From NCBI RefSeq assembly GCF_001202035.1, contig NZ_LGHT01000044.1:62001-126000 (forward strand): 64,000 bases of DNA, written 5' to 3'. How positions within the stretch are numbered: the stretch's first letter is position 1; each line of letters starts with the position of its first letter. The translations under genes were made by a program, and so were the position numbers. This document shows positions 20,385-28,421 of this stretch, in pieces. Origin of the DNA: Pseudorhodobacter wandonensis. GTDB taxonomy: Bacteria > Pseudomonadota > Alphaproteobacteria > Rhodobacterales > Rhodobacteraceae. Under the pieces are notes generated by a model. It did not search any database. It had not been told where the DNA came from and saw nothing but the letters and a program-made list of their open reading frames with translations.

Positions 20385-21293
20385 ATGGAAAAAAAGCATG
20401 AACGACGCGGCTTGGGTCGGGGGCTGTCGGCTCTGATGTCAGATATCAATCTGGCACCTGAGAATGTGGGTGAGGCTCAGGCCAGTAAACGTCAAGAGTT
20501 GCTTATTGCAGTTGAAAAATTGGTTCCGAACCCAAACCAGCCGCGGCGCGATTTCACCCGTGAGGCGTTGGAAAGCCTTGCCGCGTCTATCAAGCAAAAG
20601 GGCATACTTCAGCCGCTGATTGTGCGGCCAATTGCAGGGTCAGACACCTATGAAATTGTTGCGGGCGAGCGTCGTTGGCGCGCTGCCCAGATTGCCCAGC
20701 TTCACAAACTTCCCGCCATAGTACGCAATTTTGACGATACCGAGGTGCTGGAAGTCGCAATTATCGAGAACATTCAACGCGCAGACCTGAATGCAATTGA
20801 AGAGGCCGCCGGCTTCCGCCAGTTGATGGACCGTTTTGGGCACACCCAAGAAAAGATCGCTGAAGCACTCTCGAAAAGCCGCAGCCATATTGCGAACCTG
20901 CTTCGTTTGCTCAATCTGCCGGGTGATGTGCAGGGTCTTATCCGCGACGGCAGCCTTACCGCTGGCCACGCACGGGCACTTATCAATACTACTGACCCTT
21001 CGAGCCTGGCTAAGACGATCATTGAAAAAGGCCTTTCGGTGCGTGAGACCGAAAAGCTGGCACGTGAAACATCTACGACCCGGCCGAGACCAAAGGGGGC
21101 GGCTGGGCATGCGCGGTCTGAGAAAGACGCGGATACACGTGCCCTCGAGGCTGATCTGGCCGCAAACCTTAGGATGGCCGTCAGTATTAATCATGAGCCA
21201 GGCGGCGAGCGCGGCACATTGTCTATTCGTTATAATACCTTGGATGATCTGGACAACTTGTGTCGTACCTTGTCGCAAATGGATCGCGAATAG
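20385..21293 (+). CDS. parB: Chromosome-partitioning protein ParB (parS-binding CTPase clamp)
   Basis: 302 residues. The basic N terminus RRGLGRGLSALM probably contacts ParA. The CTPase domain carries NPNQPRRDF and GERRWRAAQ, followed by ENIQRADLNAIEEA and a helix-turn-helix region (TQEKIAEALSKSRSHIANLLRL) that reads parS. The C-terminal ~45 residues form the dimerisation domain. It ends 9 bases before the convergent hemW stop. Confidence 0.96.
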   Translation: MEKKHERRGLGRGLSALMSDINLAPENVGEAQASKRQELLIAVEKLVPNPNQPRRDFTREALESLAASIKQKGILQPLIVRPIAGSDTYEIVAGERRWRAAQIAQLHKLPAIVRNFDDTEVLEVAIIENIQRADLNAIEEAAGFRQLMDRFGHTQEKIAEALSKSRSHIANLLRLLNLPGDVQGLIRDGSLTAGHARALINTTDPSSLAKTIIEKGLSVRETEKLARETSTTRPRPKGAAGHARSEKDADTRALEADLAANLRMAVSINHEPGGERGTLSIRYNTLDDLDNLCRTLSQMDRE

Positions 21294-21302
21294 GGTTTCG
21301 CG

Positions 21303-22481
21303 TCACTCCATCAGGTTTTCGATAACCGCGTTCAAGACGAGCCGCCCTTGCTGTGTTGCAATGAGGCGGCTTTCTTTTATCTCAACCATACCAAGGCCGC
21401 GGAGCAGATCTATCTTTTGTTCTGAAATTTGCTGCCCGGAAATGCGATAGTACCGCTCTAGATCGATTCCTGTGTCTCGTCGCAAACCCATCAAAAGATA
21501 TTCAGTACCTTGTTCAACCGGCTGAATACGCTCTCTTTTTTCAACAGAACCAAGTGTTTCAACTCCCGTAAGCCAATCTACCGGATTAGAAATGGCTTCT
21601 GTCGACATCCTTACGTTGCCCAAGGTCAGTCTGCCATGAGCGCCCGGACCAATGCCTATATAGTCGCCGGCATTCCAATAAATGCAGTTGTGTTTGGCGT
21701 CATGGCCACTCTTGGCGTAATTCGAAATCTCATATGACCGATAGCCCGCTGCTTCCGTTAGTTCTTGGGTCAAGAGATACATATCGGCGCCAAGGTCTTC
21801 ATTTGGCAATCCGCGCAAAAGGCCGCGCTTAAACCGGTCACCGAAGGCCGTACCATCCTCTATCGTCAGTTGGTAAAGCGAAAGGTGGCCACTTGCCAAA
21901 GAAAGGGCTTCGGTTAGCTCGGCCTTCCAGCTGATCAGGTCTTGATTTTGCCGCGCATAGATCAAATCAAAACTGACGCGGTCAAATACGCTTTGCGCCA
22001 ATGCGATGGCTCGCTTTGCCTCACTCACATCGTGCAGGCGCCCTAATGCCTTTAGATCGGGGTCATTCAGGGCTTGCACACCAATGGACACGCGGTTAAC
22101 CCCTGCGGCCGAATAGCCTCGAAAGCGATCACTTTCAACCGATCCGGGGTTTGCCTCCATAGTAATCTCAAGGTCATTCGATGTTGGCCATGTGCCCTTG
22201 ATCCTTGAGATTATCGCGTGGACCAGTTCCGGCGCCATTAGCGATGGGGTGCCACCGCCAAAGAAAACCGTCTGCAGCACTCTGCCACTTGTTTCTGTGC
22301 CAAAGCGTTCAATTTCTGAAAGATACGCAGCTTCCCACCGCTTTTGGTCGAGGCTGGCTGAAACATGGCTGTTAAAATCGCAATACGGGCATTTTGATTG
22401 GCAGAACGGCCAATGAATATACAACCCAAATCCACCTGTCTGCCAATCTTCTACTGCGGGAAACTGTTTCACGTGAAACAA
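21303..22481 (-). CDS. hemW: Heme chaperone HemW (HemN-like radical SAM protein)
   Basis: 392 residues. Radical-SAM cluster motif FCQSKCPYCDF sits near the N terminus with HWPF before it; FFGGGTPSLM, EANPGS and GVNRVSIGVQALND follow. HemW-type proteins lack the extra N-terminal residues of true coproporphyrinogen dehydrogenase HemN and are thought to insert heme into respiratory enzymes. The best start is TTG 22481, giving MFHVKQ inside a perfect parS site; GTG 22472 is the alternative. It overlaps the end of rdgB by 13 bases. Confidence 0.9.
   Translation of the reverse strand: MFHVKQFPAVEDWQTGGFGLYIHWPFCQSKCPYCDFNSHVSASLDQKRWEAAYLSEIERFGTETSGRVLQTVFFGGGTPSLMAPELVHAIISRIKGTWPTSNDLEITMEANPGSVESDRFRGYSAAGVNRVSIGVQALNDPDLKALGRLHDVSEAKRAIALAQSVFDRVSFDLIYARQNQDLISWKAELTEALSLASGHLSLYQLTIEDGTAFGDRFKRGLLRGLPNEDLGADMYLLTQELTEAAGYRSYEISNYAKSGHDAKHNCIYWNAGDYIGIGPGAHGRLTLGNVRMSTEAISNPVDWLTGVETLGSVEKRERIQPVEQGTEYLLMGLRRDTGIDLERYYRISGQQISEQKIDLLRGLGMVEIKESRLIATQQGRLVLNAVIENLME
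22465..22480. promoter_or_regulatory. parS: parS site 3, in the hemW start / rdgB end overlap
   Basis: A perfect TGTTTCACGTGAAACA palindrome, 1.2 kb right of parB. It is coding in two frames at once: the N terminus of HemW and the last residues (GCFT) of RdgB. Confidence 0.93.
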
Positions 22482-23077
22482 CCCGTCACCAGTTTGCGAA
22501 ATGCGTCAGAGCGGTGGCTGATCTCGTTCTTCTGATCTGCTTTCATTTCGCCAAATGTTGTTTCGAAACCTTCTGGTTGAAATATGGGATCATAGCCATG
22601 CCCCAAGTCGCCGCGCATGGGCCAGACGACCTGCCCACGCATTTCGCCTTCGAAAACCTCGTCATGGCCATCAGGCCACGCCAATACAAGCGTACAGCAA
22701 AACCGGGCCAAACGCGGCTTAGGTGCCTCCACCGTTTCCAACTCGCGCCAAGTGCGCTCCATGGCCATTTTGAAATCGCGTCCGTTGGGGGTTTCGGCCC
22801 AATCAGCGGTGTAAACACCCGGTGCGCCTTTTAACCCATCAACGCAAATGCCGGAATCGTCTGCCAGCGCTATCATACCCGCAGCTTTTGCGGCTGCATG
22901 GGCCTTAATGCGTGCGTTTCCGACAAAATTGTCTTCTGTCTCAAGTGGTTCTGGCAGCCCCAGCGCCCCGGCCGAGACAACTGTAACACCAAACGGCTTT
23001 AGCAGTGCGCCAATTTCTGCCAGCTTCCCTGCATTATGTGTTGCAACCAACAACTGTTTCCCATCAAACTTGCGCAT
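22469..23077 (-). CDS. rdgB: XTP/dITP diphosphatase (RdgB/HAM1 family)
   Basis: 202 residues. Hydrolyses inosine, xanthosine and related non-canonical triphosphates to prevent their incorporation into DNA and RNA. Family marks: VATHNAGKLAEIGALL, TEDNFVGNARIKAHAAA, LADDSGICVDGLKGAPGVYTADW split across the active site, and GYDPIFQPEG with SHRSDAF near the end. It follows rph by 3 bases and overlaps hemW. Confidence 0.95.
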   Translation of the reverse strand: MRKFDGKQLLVATHNAGKLAEIGALLKPFGVTVVSAGALGLPEPLETEDNFVGNARIKAHAAAKAAGMIALADDSGICVDGLKGAPGVYTADWAETPNGRDFKMAMERTWRELETVEAPKPRLARFCCTLVLAWPDGHDEVFEGEMRGQVVWPMRGDLGHGYDPIFQPEGFETTFGEMKADQKNEISHRSDAFRKLVTGCFT

Positions 23078-23080
23078 AAG

Positions 23081-23794
23081 TTAGGCCAACGCAGCTTTTT
23101 GGGCGGCTACCAGGTCCGCGCACCCCATCTCGGCCAAGTCCATCAACTCGCCCATCTCACCGCGCGAGAAAGTCGCCCCTTCAGCCGACATCTGAATTTC
23201 GATCAAACGCGCCGAACCAGTCAGAATAAAGTTACCATCGGTGCCAGCGTTTGAATCCTCGGCATAGTCCAAATCCAGAACCGGTTGGCCAGCATAGATC
23301 CCGCAAGAGACAGCAACAACGTGGTCCACGATCGGGTCAGACGTCACTAACCCCGCCTTAATCAGCTTGTTTATTGCCAAACGCAGTGCAATCCAACCGC
23401 CTGTAATTGACGCACAACGCGTGCCGCCATCGGCCTGCAACACATCACAATCCACAACAATTTGCCGTTCACCCAATGCTCGACGGTCAACACCAGCCCT
23501 TAGCGCGCGGCCAATCAGCCGTTGAATCTCTTGTGTGCGCCCGCTTTGTTTTCCCAGCGCTGCCTCGCGGCGGTTGCGTGAATTGGTCGCGCGCGGTAGC
23601 ATTCCATATTCTGCCGTCACCCAACCTTGTCCGGTATTTTTCAAAAATGACGGGGCCTTGTCTTCGATAGAGGCCGAACACAGCACATGCGTTTCCCCCA
23701 TCTTGATCAGGCAAGAGCCCTCGGCATGTTTCATCACACCGGTCTCAATGGTCACATTGCGCATTTGGTCTAGGTTTCGGGCGGATGGCCGCAT
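23081..23794 (-). CDS. rph: Ribonuclease PH
   Basis: 237 residues. Phosphorolytic 3'-5' exoribonuclease that trims tRNA 3' ends. Visible motifs are [14 protein letters not shown] at the start, [11 protein letters not shown]-like sequence ([19 protein letters not shown]), GGWIALRLA and [21 protein letters not shown] with the phosphate-binding and catalytic residues. ATG 23794 has AAGGAG upstream; the longer in-frame start at 23881 would run through the hrcA promoter. First gene of rph-rdgB-hemW and divergent from hrcA. Confidence 0.95.
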   Translation of the reverse strand: MRPSARNLDQMRNVTIETGVMKHAEGSCLIKMGETHVLCSASIEDKAPSFLKNTGQGWVTAEYGMLPRATNSRNRREAALGKQSGRTQEIQRLIGRALRAGVDRRALGERQIVVDCDVLQADGGTRCASITGGWIALRLAINKLIKAGLVTSDPIVDHVVAVSCGIYAGQPVLDLDYAEDSNAGTDGNFILTGSARLIEIQMSAEGATFSRGEMGELMDLAEMGCADLVAAQKAALA

Positions 23795-23813
23795 GGGATG
23801 CTCCTTTTCAAAG

Positions 23814-23822
23814 TTATCCACA
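23814..23822 (+). promoter_or_regulatory. Perfect DnaA box between rph and hrcA
   Basis: TTATCCACA matches the DnaA-box consensus exactly. It lies 20 bases upstream of the rph start and about 90 bases upstream of hrcA, in their shared intergenic region. A single box fits a regulatory or titration site rather than an origin. Confidence 0.5.
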
Positions 23823-23856
23823 GTTACCTGTCCTGTCGATAAGGATGCAAGCCTCA

Positions 23857-23886
23857 TTGACGAAGCCGTCCGCCACTCCATAATGT
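23857..23886 (+). promoter_or_regulatory. Predicted sigma70-type promoter for hrcA
   Basis: TTGACG (23857-23862), an 18-base spacer and TAATGT (23881-23886) precede the hrcA ATG, leaving a short leader of roughly 20 bases. No CIRCE inverted repeat is seen here. Confidence 0.5.
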
Positions 23887-23910
23887 ATATTGCCCGTCGA
23901 AAGCAGCCAA

Positions 23911-24990
23911 ATGACCGATCAGAAAAATCGTGCCGCCATTATGTCCGAACTCAATGACCGTTCGCGCGAGGTTTTTCGCCGCGTGGTCGAGGGCTATCTG
24001 ACGTCGGGAGAGCCAGTCGGTTCCCGCACGCTGACACGCAGTATGTCCGAAAAGGTTAGCGCGGCAACCATCCGGAATGTGATGCAAGATCTCGAGTATC
24101 TTGGCCTTCTTGGCAGCCCGCATACGTCATCAGGTCGCATACCCACCCAAACCGGCCTTCGCATGTTTGTTGATGGCGTGTTAGAGGTCGGCGAGGTTGC
24201 GTCCGAGGATCGCGATTTGATTGATGCCACGATGGGCAATCGGCAATCCGATGTCAGCACCTTGCTTGATCGCATCGGCTCAACCCTCTCGGGCATTACG
24301 CAGGGTGCCAGTCTTGTGCTCAGCCCCAAGCACGAAGCCCCCATAAAGCATATCGAATTTGTCAGCCTCAGCGCTGATCGCGCTTTGGTTGTACTTGTCT
24401 TTGCTGATAGCCACGTCGAAAACCGGGTGTTTACGCCACCTCCCGGTCAAACCCCGTCTTCGATGCGCGAGGCCGCAAATTTCCTCAACGCGCTTGCCGC
24501 CGGAAAAACCCTGTCCGAATTGCGCAAATCGGTTACTGTCGAGATCAACAACCGTCGGCAAGAAATTGACATCCTTGCCCGTCAGCTGGTGGAAACAGGT
24601 CTTGTCTTATGGGAAAATCCTGGCGAACAAAGCGAGCGCCTGATCGTGCGGGGCAGGGCGAACCTTCTCGACGGTACGACCGAGGCGCTGGATTTTGAAC
24701 GAATCCGCCACCTCTTTGATGACCTTGAGCGCAAGCGTGACATCGCCGAATTCCTAGAGCTGACAGAGGAAGGCGAAGGCGTACGCATTTTTATTGGCTC
24801 TGAAAACAAGTTGTTCTCACTTTCGGGGTCGTCTCTTGTTGTTTCTCCCTATATGAACGCTGATCGAAAGATCATCGGTGCTGTCGGTGTGATTGGTCCG
24901 ACGCGGTTGAATTACGGCCGCATCGTCCCCATCGTTGACTACACAGCGCAGCTTGTCGGGCGGCTTATATCCGACCGGTCAAGAGGATGA
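23911..24990 (+). CDS. hrcA: Heat-inducible transcription repressor HrcA
   Basis: 359 residues. HrcA binds CIRCE operators of groESL-type operons and depends on GroEL for activity. The N-terminal winged helix contains [23 protein letters not shown] and [16 protein letters not shown]; the segment [17 protein letters not shown] follows; the C-terminal GAF-like domain ends [24 protein letters not shown] 23911 is chosen to fit the short predicted leader; ATG 23941 is possible. grpE follows 6 bases after the stop. Confidence 0.94.
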   Translation: MTDQKNRAAIMSELNDRSREVFRRVVEGYLTSGEPVGSRTLTRSMSEKVSAATIRNVMQDLEYLGLLGSPHTSSGRIPTQTGLRMFVDGVLEVGEVASEDRDLIDATMGNRQSDVSTLLDRIGSTLSGITQGASLVLSPKHEAPIKHIEFVSLSADRALVVLVFADSHVENRVFTPPPGQTPSSMREAANFLNALAAGKTLSELRKSVTVEINNRRQEIDILARQLVETGLVLWENPGEQSERLIVRGRANLLDGTTEALDFERIRHLFDDLERKRDIAEFLELTEEGEGVRIFIGSENKLFSLSGSSLVVSPYMNADRKIIGAVGVIGPTRLNYGRIVPIVDYTAQLVGRLISDRSRG

Positions 24991-24996
24991 TTGCGA

Positions 24997-25575
24997 ATGA
25001 GTGAAACAAGGAAAGACGACATGGCCAACGAACAGGCAGCCAAAACCGAACCCCTAGACACGGCAGCAGCCGAAATTGATATGTCCGAATTTGGGGCCGA
25101 GCCTCCTATGGATGAGCTGCACGCCGTCCGCGCCGAGCGTGATGATTTCCGCGATCGTTTCATGCGCGCGCTTGCCGACGCCGAAAACGCCCGCAAGCGC
25201 AGTGAGCGTGATCGGCGCGAGGCCGAGCAATACGGCAGCTCCAAACTCGCGCGCGATTTGTTGCCAGTATATGACAACCTCCGCCGTGCGTTGGATGCGG
25301 CAACCGACCAGCACCGTGCAGATGCCTCTCCTATTATCGAAGGCGTAGAGCTGACGTTGCGTGAGTTGCTGTCAGTTATGACCAAGCACAATGTGACCCC
25401 GATCGTACCCGAGATTGGCGACCAGTTTGATCCACAGACGCACCAAGCCATGTTTGAGGCACCCGTCCAGGGTACCAAGGCTGGCCAAATTATTCAGGTG
25501 ATGACCGAGGGCTTCTTGCTCCACGACCGCTTGCTGCGCCCTGCGCAGGTCGGCGTTTCTTCTACGCCAGCGTGA
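24997..25575 (+). CDS. grpE: Nucleotide exchange factor GrpE
   Basis: 192 residues. GrpE dimers release ADP from DnaK. An acidic N terminus is followed by a long coiled coil (ELHAVRAERDDFRDRFMRALADAENARKR), then the beta domain with the family signature in MTEGFLLHDRLLRPAQVGVS. ATG 24997 is coupled to hrcA; ATG 25021 has a better-spaced AAGGAA (25008-25013) and could be the true start. dnaK is not nearby. Confidence 0.93.
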   Translation: MSETRKDDMANEQAAKTEPLDTAAAEIDMSEFGAEPPMDELHAVRAERDDFRDRFMRALADAENARKRSERDRREAEQYGSSKLARDLLPVYDNLRRALDAATDQHRADASPIIEGVELTLRELLSVMTKHNVTPIVPEIGDQFDPQTHQAMFEAPVQGTKAGQIIQVMTEGFLLHDRLLRPAQVGVSSTPA

Positions 25576-25591
25576 TTTAACTTGGCGAGCG

Positions 25592-25647
25592 CCGGGGGGC
25601 TGTCTGCCCCCCGGACCCCCCGAGGATATTTTTGCCGAAAAGAAAGC
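25592..25647 (-). repeat. GC-rich hairpin repeat, copy 2 (between grpE and mutS)
   Basis: CCGGGGGGC (25592-25600), loop TGTCT, GCCCCCCGG (25606-25614), then ACCCCC, CGAGGATATT and TTTGCCGAAAAGAAAG. It is the reverse complement orientation of copy 1, reading outward from the end of mutS. It fills the whole gap between the convergent grpE and mutS genes. Confidence 0.8.
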
Positions 25648-25649
25648 TG

Positions 25650-28274
25650 TTAAGAGCTTAGTTTTGATTTGAGTTCATATATCAGACCTAGCGCCTCGAT
25701 TGGCGTGAGTTGATCCGGTAATATGTCTCGCAATCTTTCCTCAACTTCCGACGCCTTAATCTGTTTGGTTGCCGGGGCAGGGGGGGCCACTCGAAACAAT
25801 GGCAAATCGTCAATGAGCGCCTTTTGCTTGCCGCCTGCGCGCTCACCCGCTTCTAGGGCCTCTAGCACCACTTTAGCGCGATCTGTTACCGCCAAGGGCA
25901 ACCCGGCCAGCTTGGCAACCTGCACGCCATATGAACGATCTGCGGCCCCCTTGCGCACTTCGTGCAAGAAGATCACATCGCCTTCCCATTCTTTAACGCT
26001 AACGGTGGCATTCTCTACCCCTGCGAGTTTGCCGGCCAGGGATGTCATTTCGTGGTAATGGGTGGCAAACAATGCGCGGCACTGGTTTTTGTCGTGTAGA
26101 TATTCCAGCGTTGCCCATGCAATCGACAGCCCGTCATATGTTGCGGTGCCGCGTCCGATTTCATCCAATATCACCAACGCCCGTGCATCTGCCTGATGCA
26201 AGATTGCTGCTGTCTCTACCATTTCAACCATGAAAGTTGAGCGCCCGCGCGCCAGATCATCCGACGCGCCGACACGGCTGAAAAGCTGACTGACAAGGCC
26301 AATATGGGCGTTTTTTGCCGGCACAAAACTGCCTGCCTGCGCCAATAGGGCGATAAGCGCGTTCTGTCGCAAGAAGGTTGACTTACCTGCCATGTTTGGC
26401 CCGGTCAAAAGCCAAATTGCTGCCGTACCATCCGCCGACAGATTGCAATCATTGGCTACGAACTGCGCACCGCTTTGTTTGCGCAGGGCACGCTCTACAA
26501 CCGGATGCCGCCCGCCGGTAATTTCAAACGCCCGGCTGTTATCAACCACGGGTTCAACCCAGTTTTCCTCGGCCGCCAAATCGGCAAATGCTGCCGCTAG
26601 GTCAATCTCGGCAATTGCCCGCGCGGTGGCCGATAGCGCTGCTGCCTCATCCAGGATCGCTTGTCGCAGGCTTGCATAGTGCCGCTTTTCAATCTCAATC
26701 GTCAGATTGCCCGCGTTCAGTATCTTGGTTTCCATTTCCGATAAAGGCACCGTCGTGAACCGCACTTGCCCTGCAGTGGTCTGCCGGTGAATAAAGGTTT
26801 CAGACAATGGCGCCGACAGCATCTTTTCGGCATGGGTCGAGGTTACATCGACGAAATATCCCAGCACATTGTTGTGCTTGATTTTCAGACTGCTGATACC
26901 GGTTTGTGCCGCATAATCGGCTTGCATCGCGGCAATCACTGCCCGCCCTTCATCCCGCAGTTTGCGGGCTTCATCCAATTCAGGATCATAGCCTGTTGCA
27001 ATAAACCCGCCGTCCCGCGCCAAAAGCGGCGGTTCAGCCACCAATGCCGCATCCAGTAAGGCGTGCAGCGTGTCATGCCCTGTCAGCGCCGCAGCGGCCG
27101 TTTGCATCAACAGCGGGCCTTGCGATCCGATCGCTTTGCTTAACTGTTGCGCCTGTTCCAACCCGGTCCGGATGGCTGTCAGATCTCGCGGGCCGCCACG
27201 GTCCAGCGCCAGCCGTGACAGCGCGCGATCTGCATCAGGGCAGCGCCGCAAAAAGCTGCGGATATCCTCGCGAAAGCGGCTCTGTTCGTGCGTGAAACGT
27301 ACTGCTTGCAACCGCCCATGGATAACATCCAGATGCCGCGAAGGGGCAGAAAGCCGACGTTCCAGCAACCGCCCGCCTGCCGCAGTCAACGTCCGGTCAA
27401 TTGCTGCCAGCAAAGATCCTTCTTTCCCCCCCGAAAGCACCGCTGTAATTTCAAGGTTTCGTCGGGTTGAGGCATCGATTTGCACAAGCCCACCCGGATC
27501 TTCATGCACTGGTGGGCGCAGCAGGGGCAGGTTGCCGCGCTGCGTCAGGTCCAGATAATCTACCAGCGCCCCCATCGCCGAAATCTCGGCGCGGTCAAAC
27601 TGGCCAAAGCTTTCAAGCGAGGCAACTTCAAACAGGTCGCACAGCTTTCGTTCCGCACCAGCGCTATCAAAGCTTGACCGTGCAAGCGGCGTCATTGCGG
27701 GGCCATCGTCCAAGGACAAATCAAACCCGTCAACCACCAGCAGTTCTTTCGGCGCCAAGCGTGCCAACTCGGGCCCAAGCCGTGTGGCGGGGCAGGGCAT
27801 CACCCGAAACTCGCCCGTTGAAATATCACACCAGGCCAGTGCCGCGATGTCTCTAACCTCGCTGAAAGCGGCCAGAAAGTTGTGCCGCCGCGCCTCTAGC
27901 AGCGTATCCTCGGTCAGCGTACCGGGTGTCACCAGCCGCACCACATCGCGTGCCACAACCGATTTGGCCCCACGCTTTTTCGCCTCGGCCGGGTTCTCCA
28001 TCTGTTCGGCAATCGCCACGCGAAAGCCTTTGCGGATCAGCGTCAGCAAATAGCCCTCGGCAGCATGAACCGGCACGCCGCACATCGCGATATCTTTGCC
28101 CAAATGCTTGCCACGTTTCGTCAGCGCAATATCCAGTGCCGCCGCCGCGTTTACCGCATCGTCAAAAAACATCTCATAAAAATCGCCCATCCGGTAGAAC
28201 AGCAGCGCGTCGCGGTGCCGGCCCTTGATTTCCAGATATTGCGCCATCATCGGCGTTGCCGTTTCGGTATTCAA
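25650..28274 (-). CDS. mutS: DNA mismatch repair protein MutS
   Basis: 874 residues, a normal length. The mismatch-reading FYE motif is in LFYRMGDFYEMFFDDA; the connector, lever and clamp domains follow; the ATPase has Walker A GPNMAGKSTFLRQ, the LARGRSTFMVEM loop and Walker B LVILDEIGRGT, and an FATHYHEMTSL motif. TTG 28274 (MNTETATPMMAQYLEIK) is chosen because the family starts here; ATG 28250 is possible. The frame runs open to 28469 but that would overlap the divergent maeB. Confidence 0.94.
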   Translation of the reverse strand: MNTETATPMMAQYLEIKGRHRDALLFYRMGDFYEMFFDDAVNAAAALDIALTKRGKHLGKDIAMCGVPVHAAEGYLLTLIRKGFRVAIAEQMENPAEAKKRGAKSVVARDVVRLVTPGTLTEDTLLEARRHNFLAAFSEVRDIAALAWCDISTGEFRVMPCPATRLGPELARLAPKELLVVDGFDLSLDDGPAMTPLARSSFDSAGAERKLCDLFEVASLESFGQFDRAEISAMGALVDYLDLTQRGNLPLLRPPVHEDPGGLVQIDASTRRNLEITAVLSGGKEGSLLAAIDRTLTAAGGRLLERRLSAPSRHLDVIHGRLQAVRFTHEQSRFREDIRSFLRRCPDADRALSRLALDRGGPRDLTAIRTGLEQAQQLSKAIGSQGPLLMQTAAAALTGHDTLHALLDAALVAEPPLLARDGGFIATGYDPELDEARKLRDEGRAVIAAMQADYAAQTGISSLKIKHNNVLGYFVDVTSTHAEKMLSAPLSETFIHRQTTAGQVRFTTVPLSEMETKILNAGNLTIEIEKRHYASLRQAILDEAAALSATARAIAEIDLAAAFADLAAEENWVEPVVDNSRAFEITGGRHPVVERALRKQSGAQFVANDCNLSADGTAAIWLLTGPNMAGKSTFLRQNALIALLAQAGSFVPAKNAHIGLVSQLFSRVGASDDLARGRSTFMVEMVETAAILHQADARALVILDEIGRGTATYDGLSIAWATLEYLHDKNQCRALFATHYHEMTSLAGKLAGVENATVSVKEWEGDVIFLHEVRKGAADRSYGVQVAKLAGLPLAVTDRAKVVLEALEAGERAGGKQKALIDDLPLFRVAPPAPATKQIKASEVEERLRDILPDQLTPIEALGLIYELKSKLSS

Positions 28275-28421
28275 TGCCCACCCCCAGTTTGGCCCCGACC
28301 CTACAAAACCGCGGGCCAAGGGGAAAGGGGTTCCATTTGCCGCGTTTTGTTGGGCGCTAACAAAGTTGTGCCAATCGCCGCAGCCCCCTAGTATCGCGGA
28401 AATCCCACAAAAGGTTGCCCC

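Noticed and set aside
21056-21071. A further parS-like sequence inside parB
   Set aside because: Only the right half (CACGTGAAACA) matches; the left five bases agree at one position.
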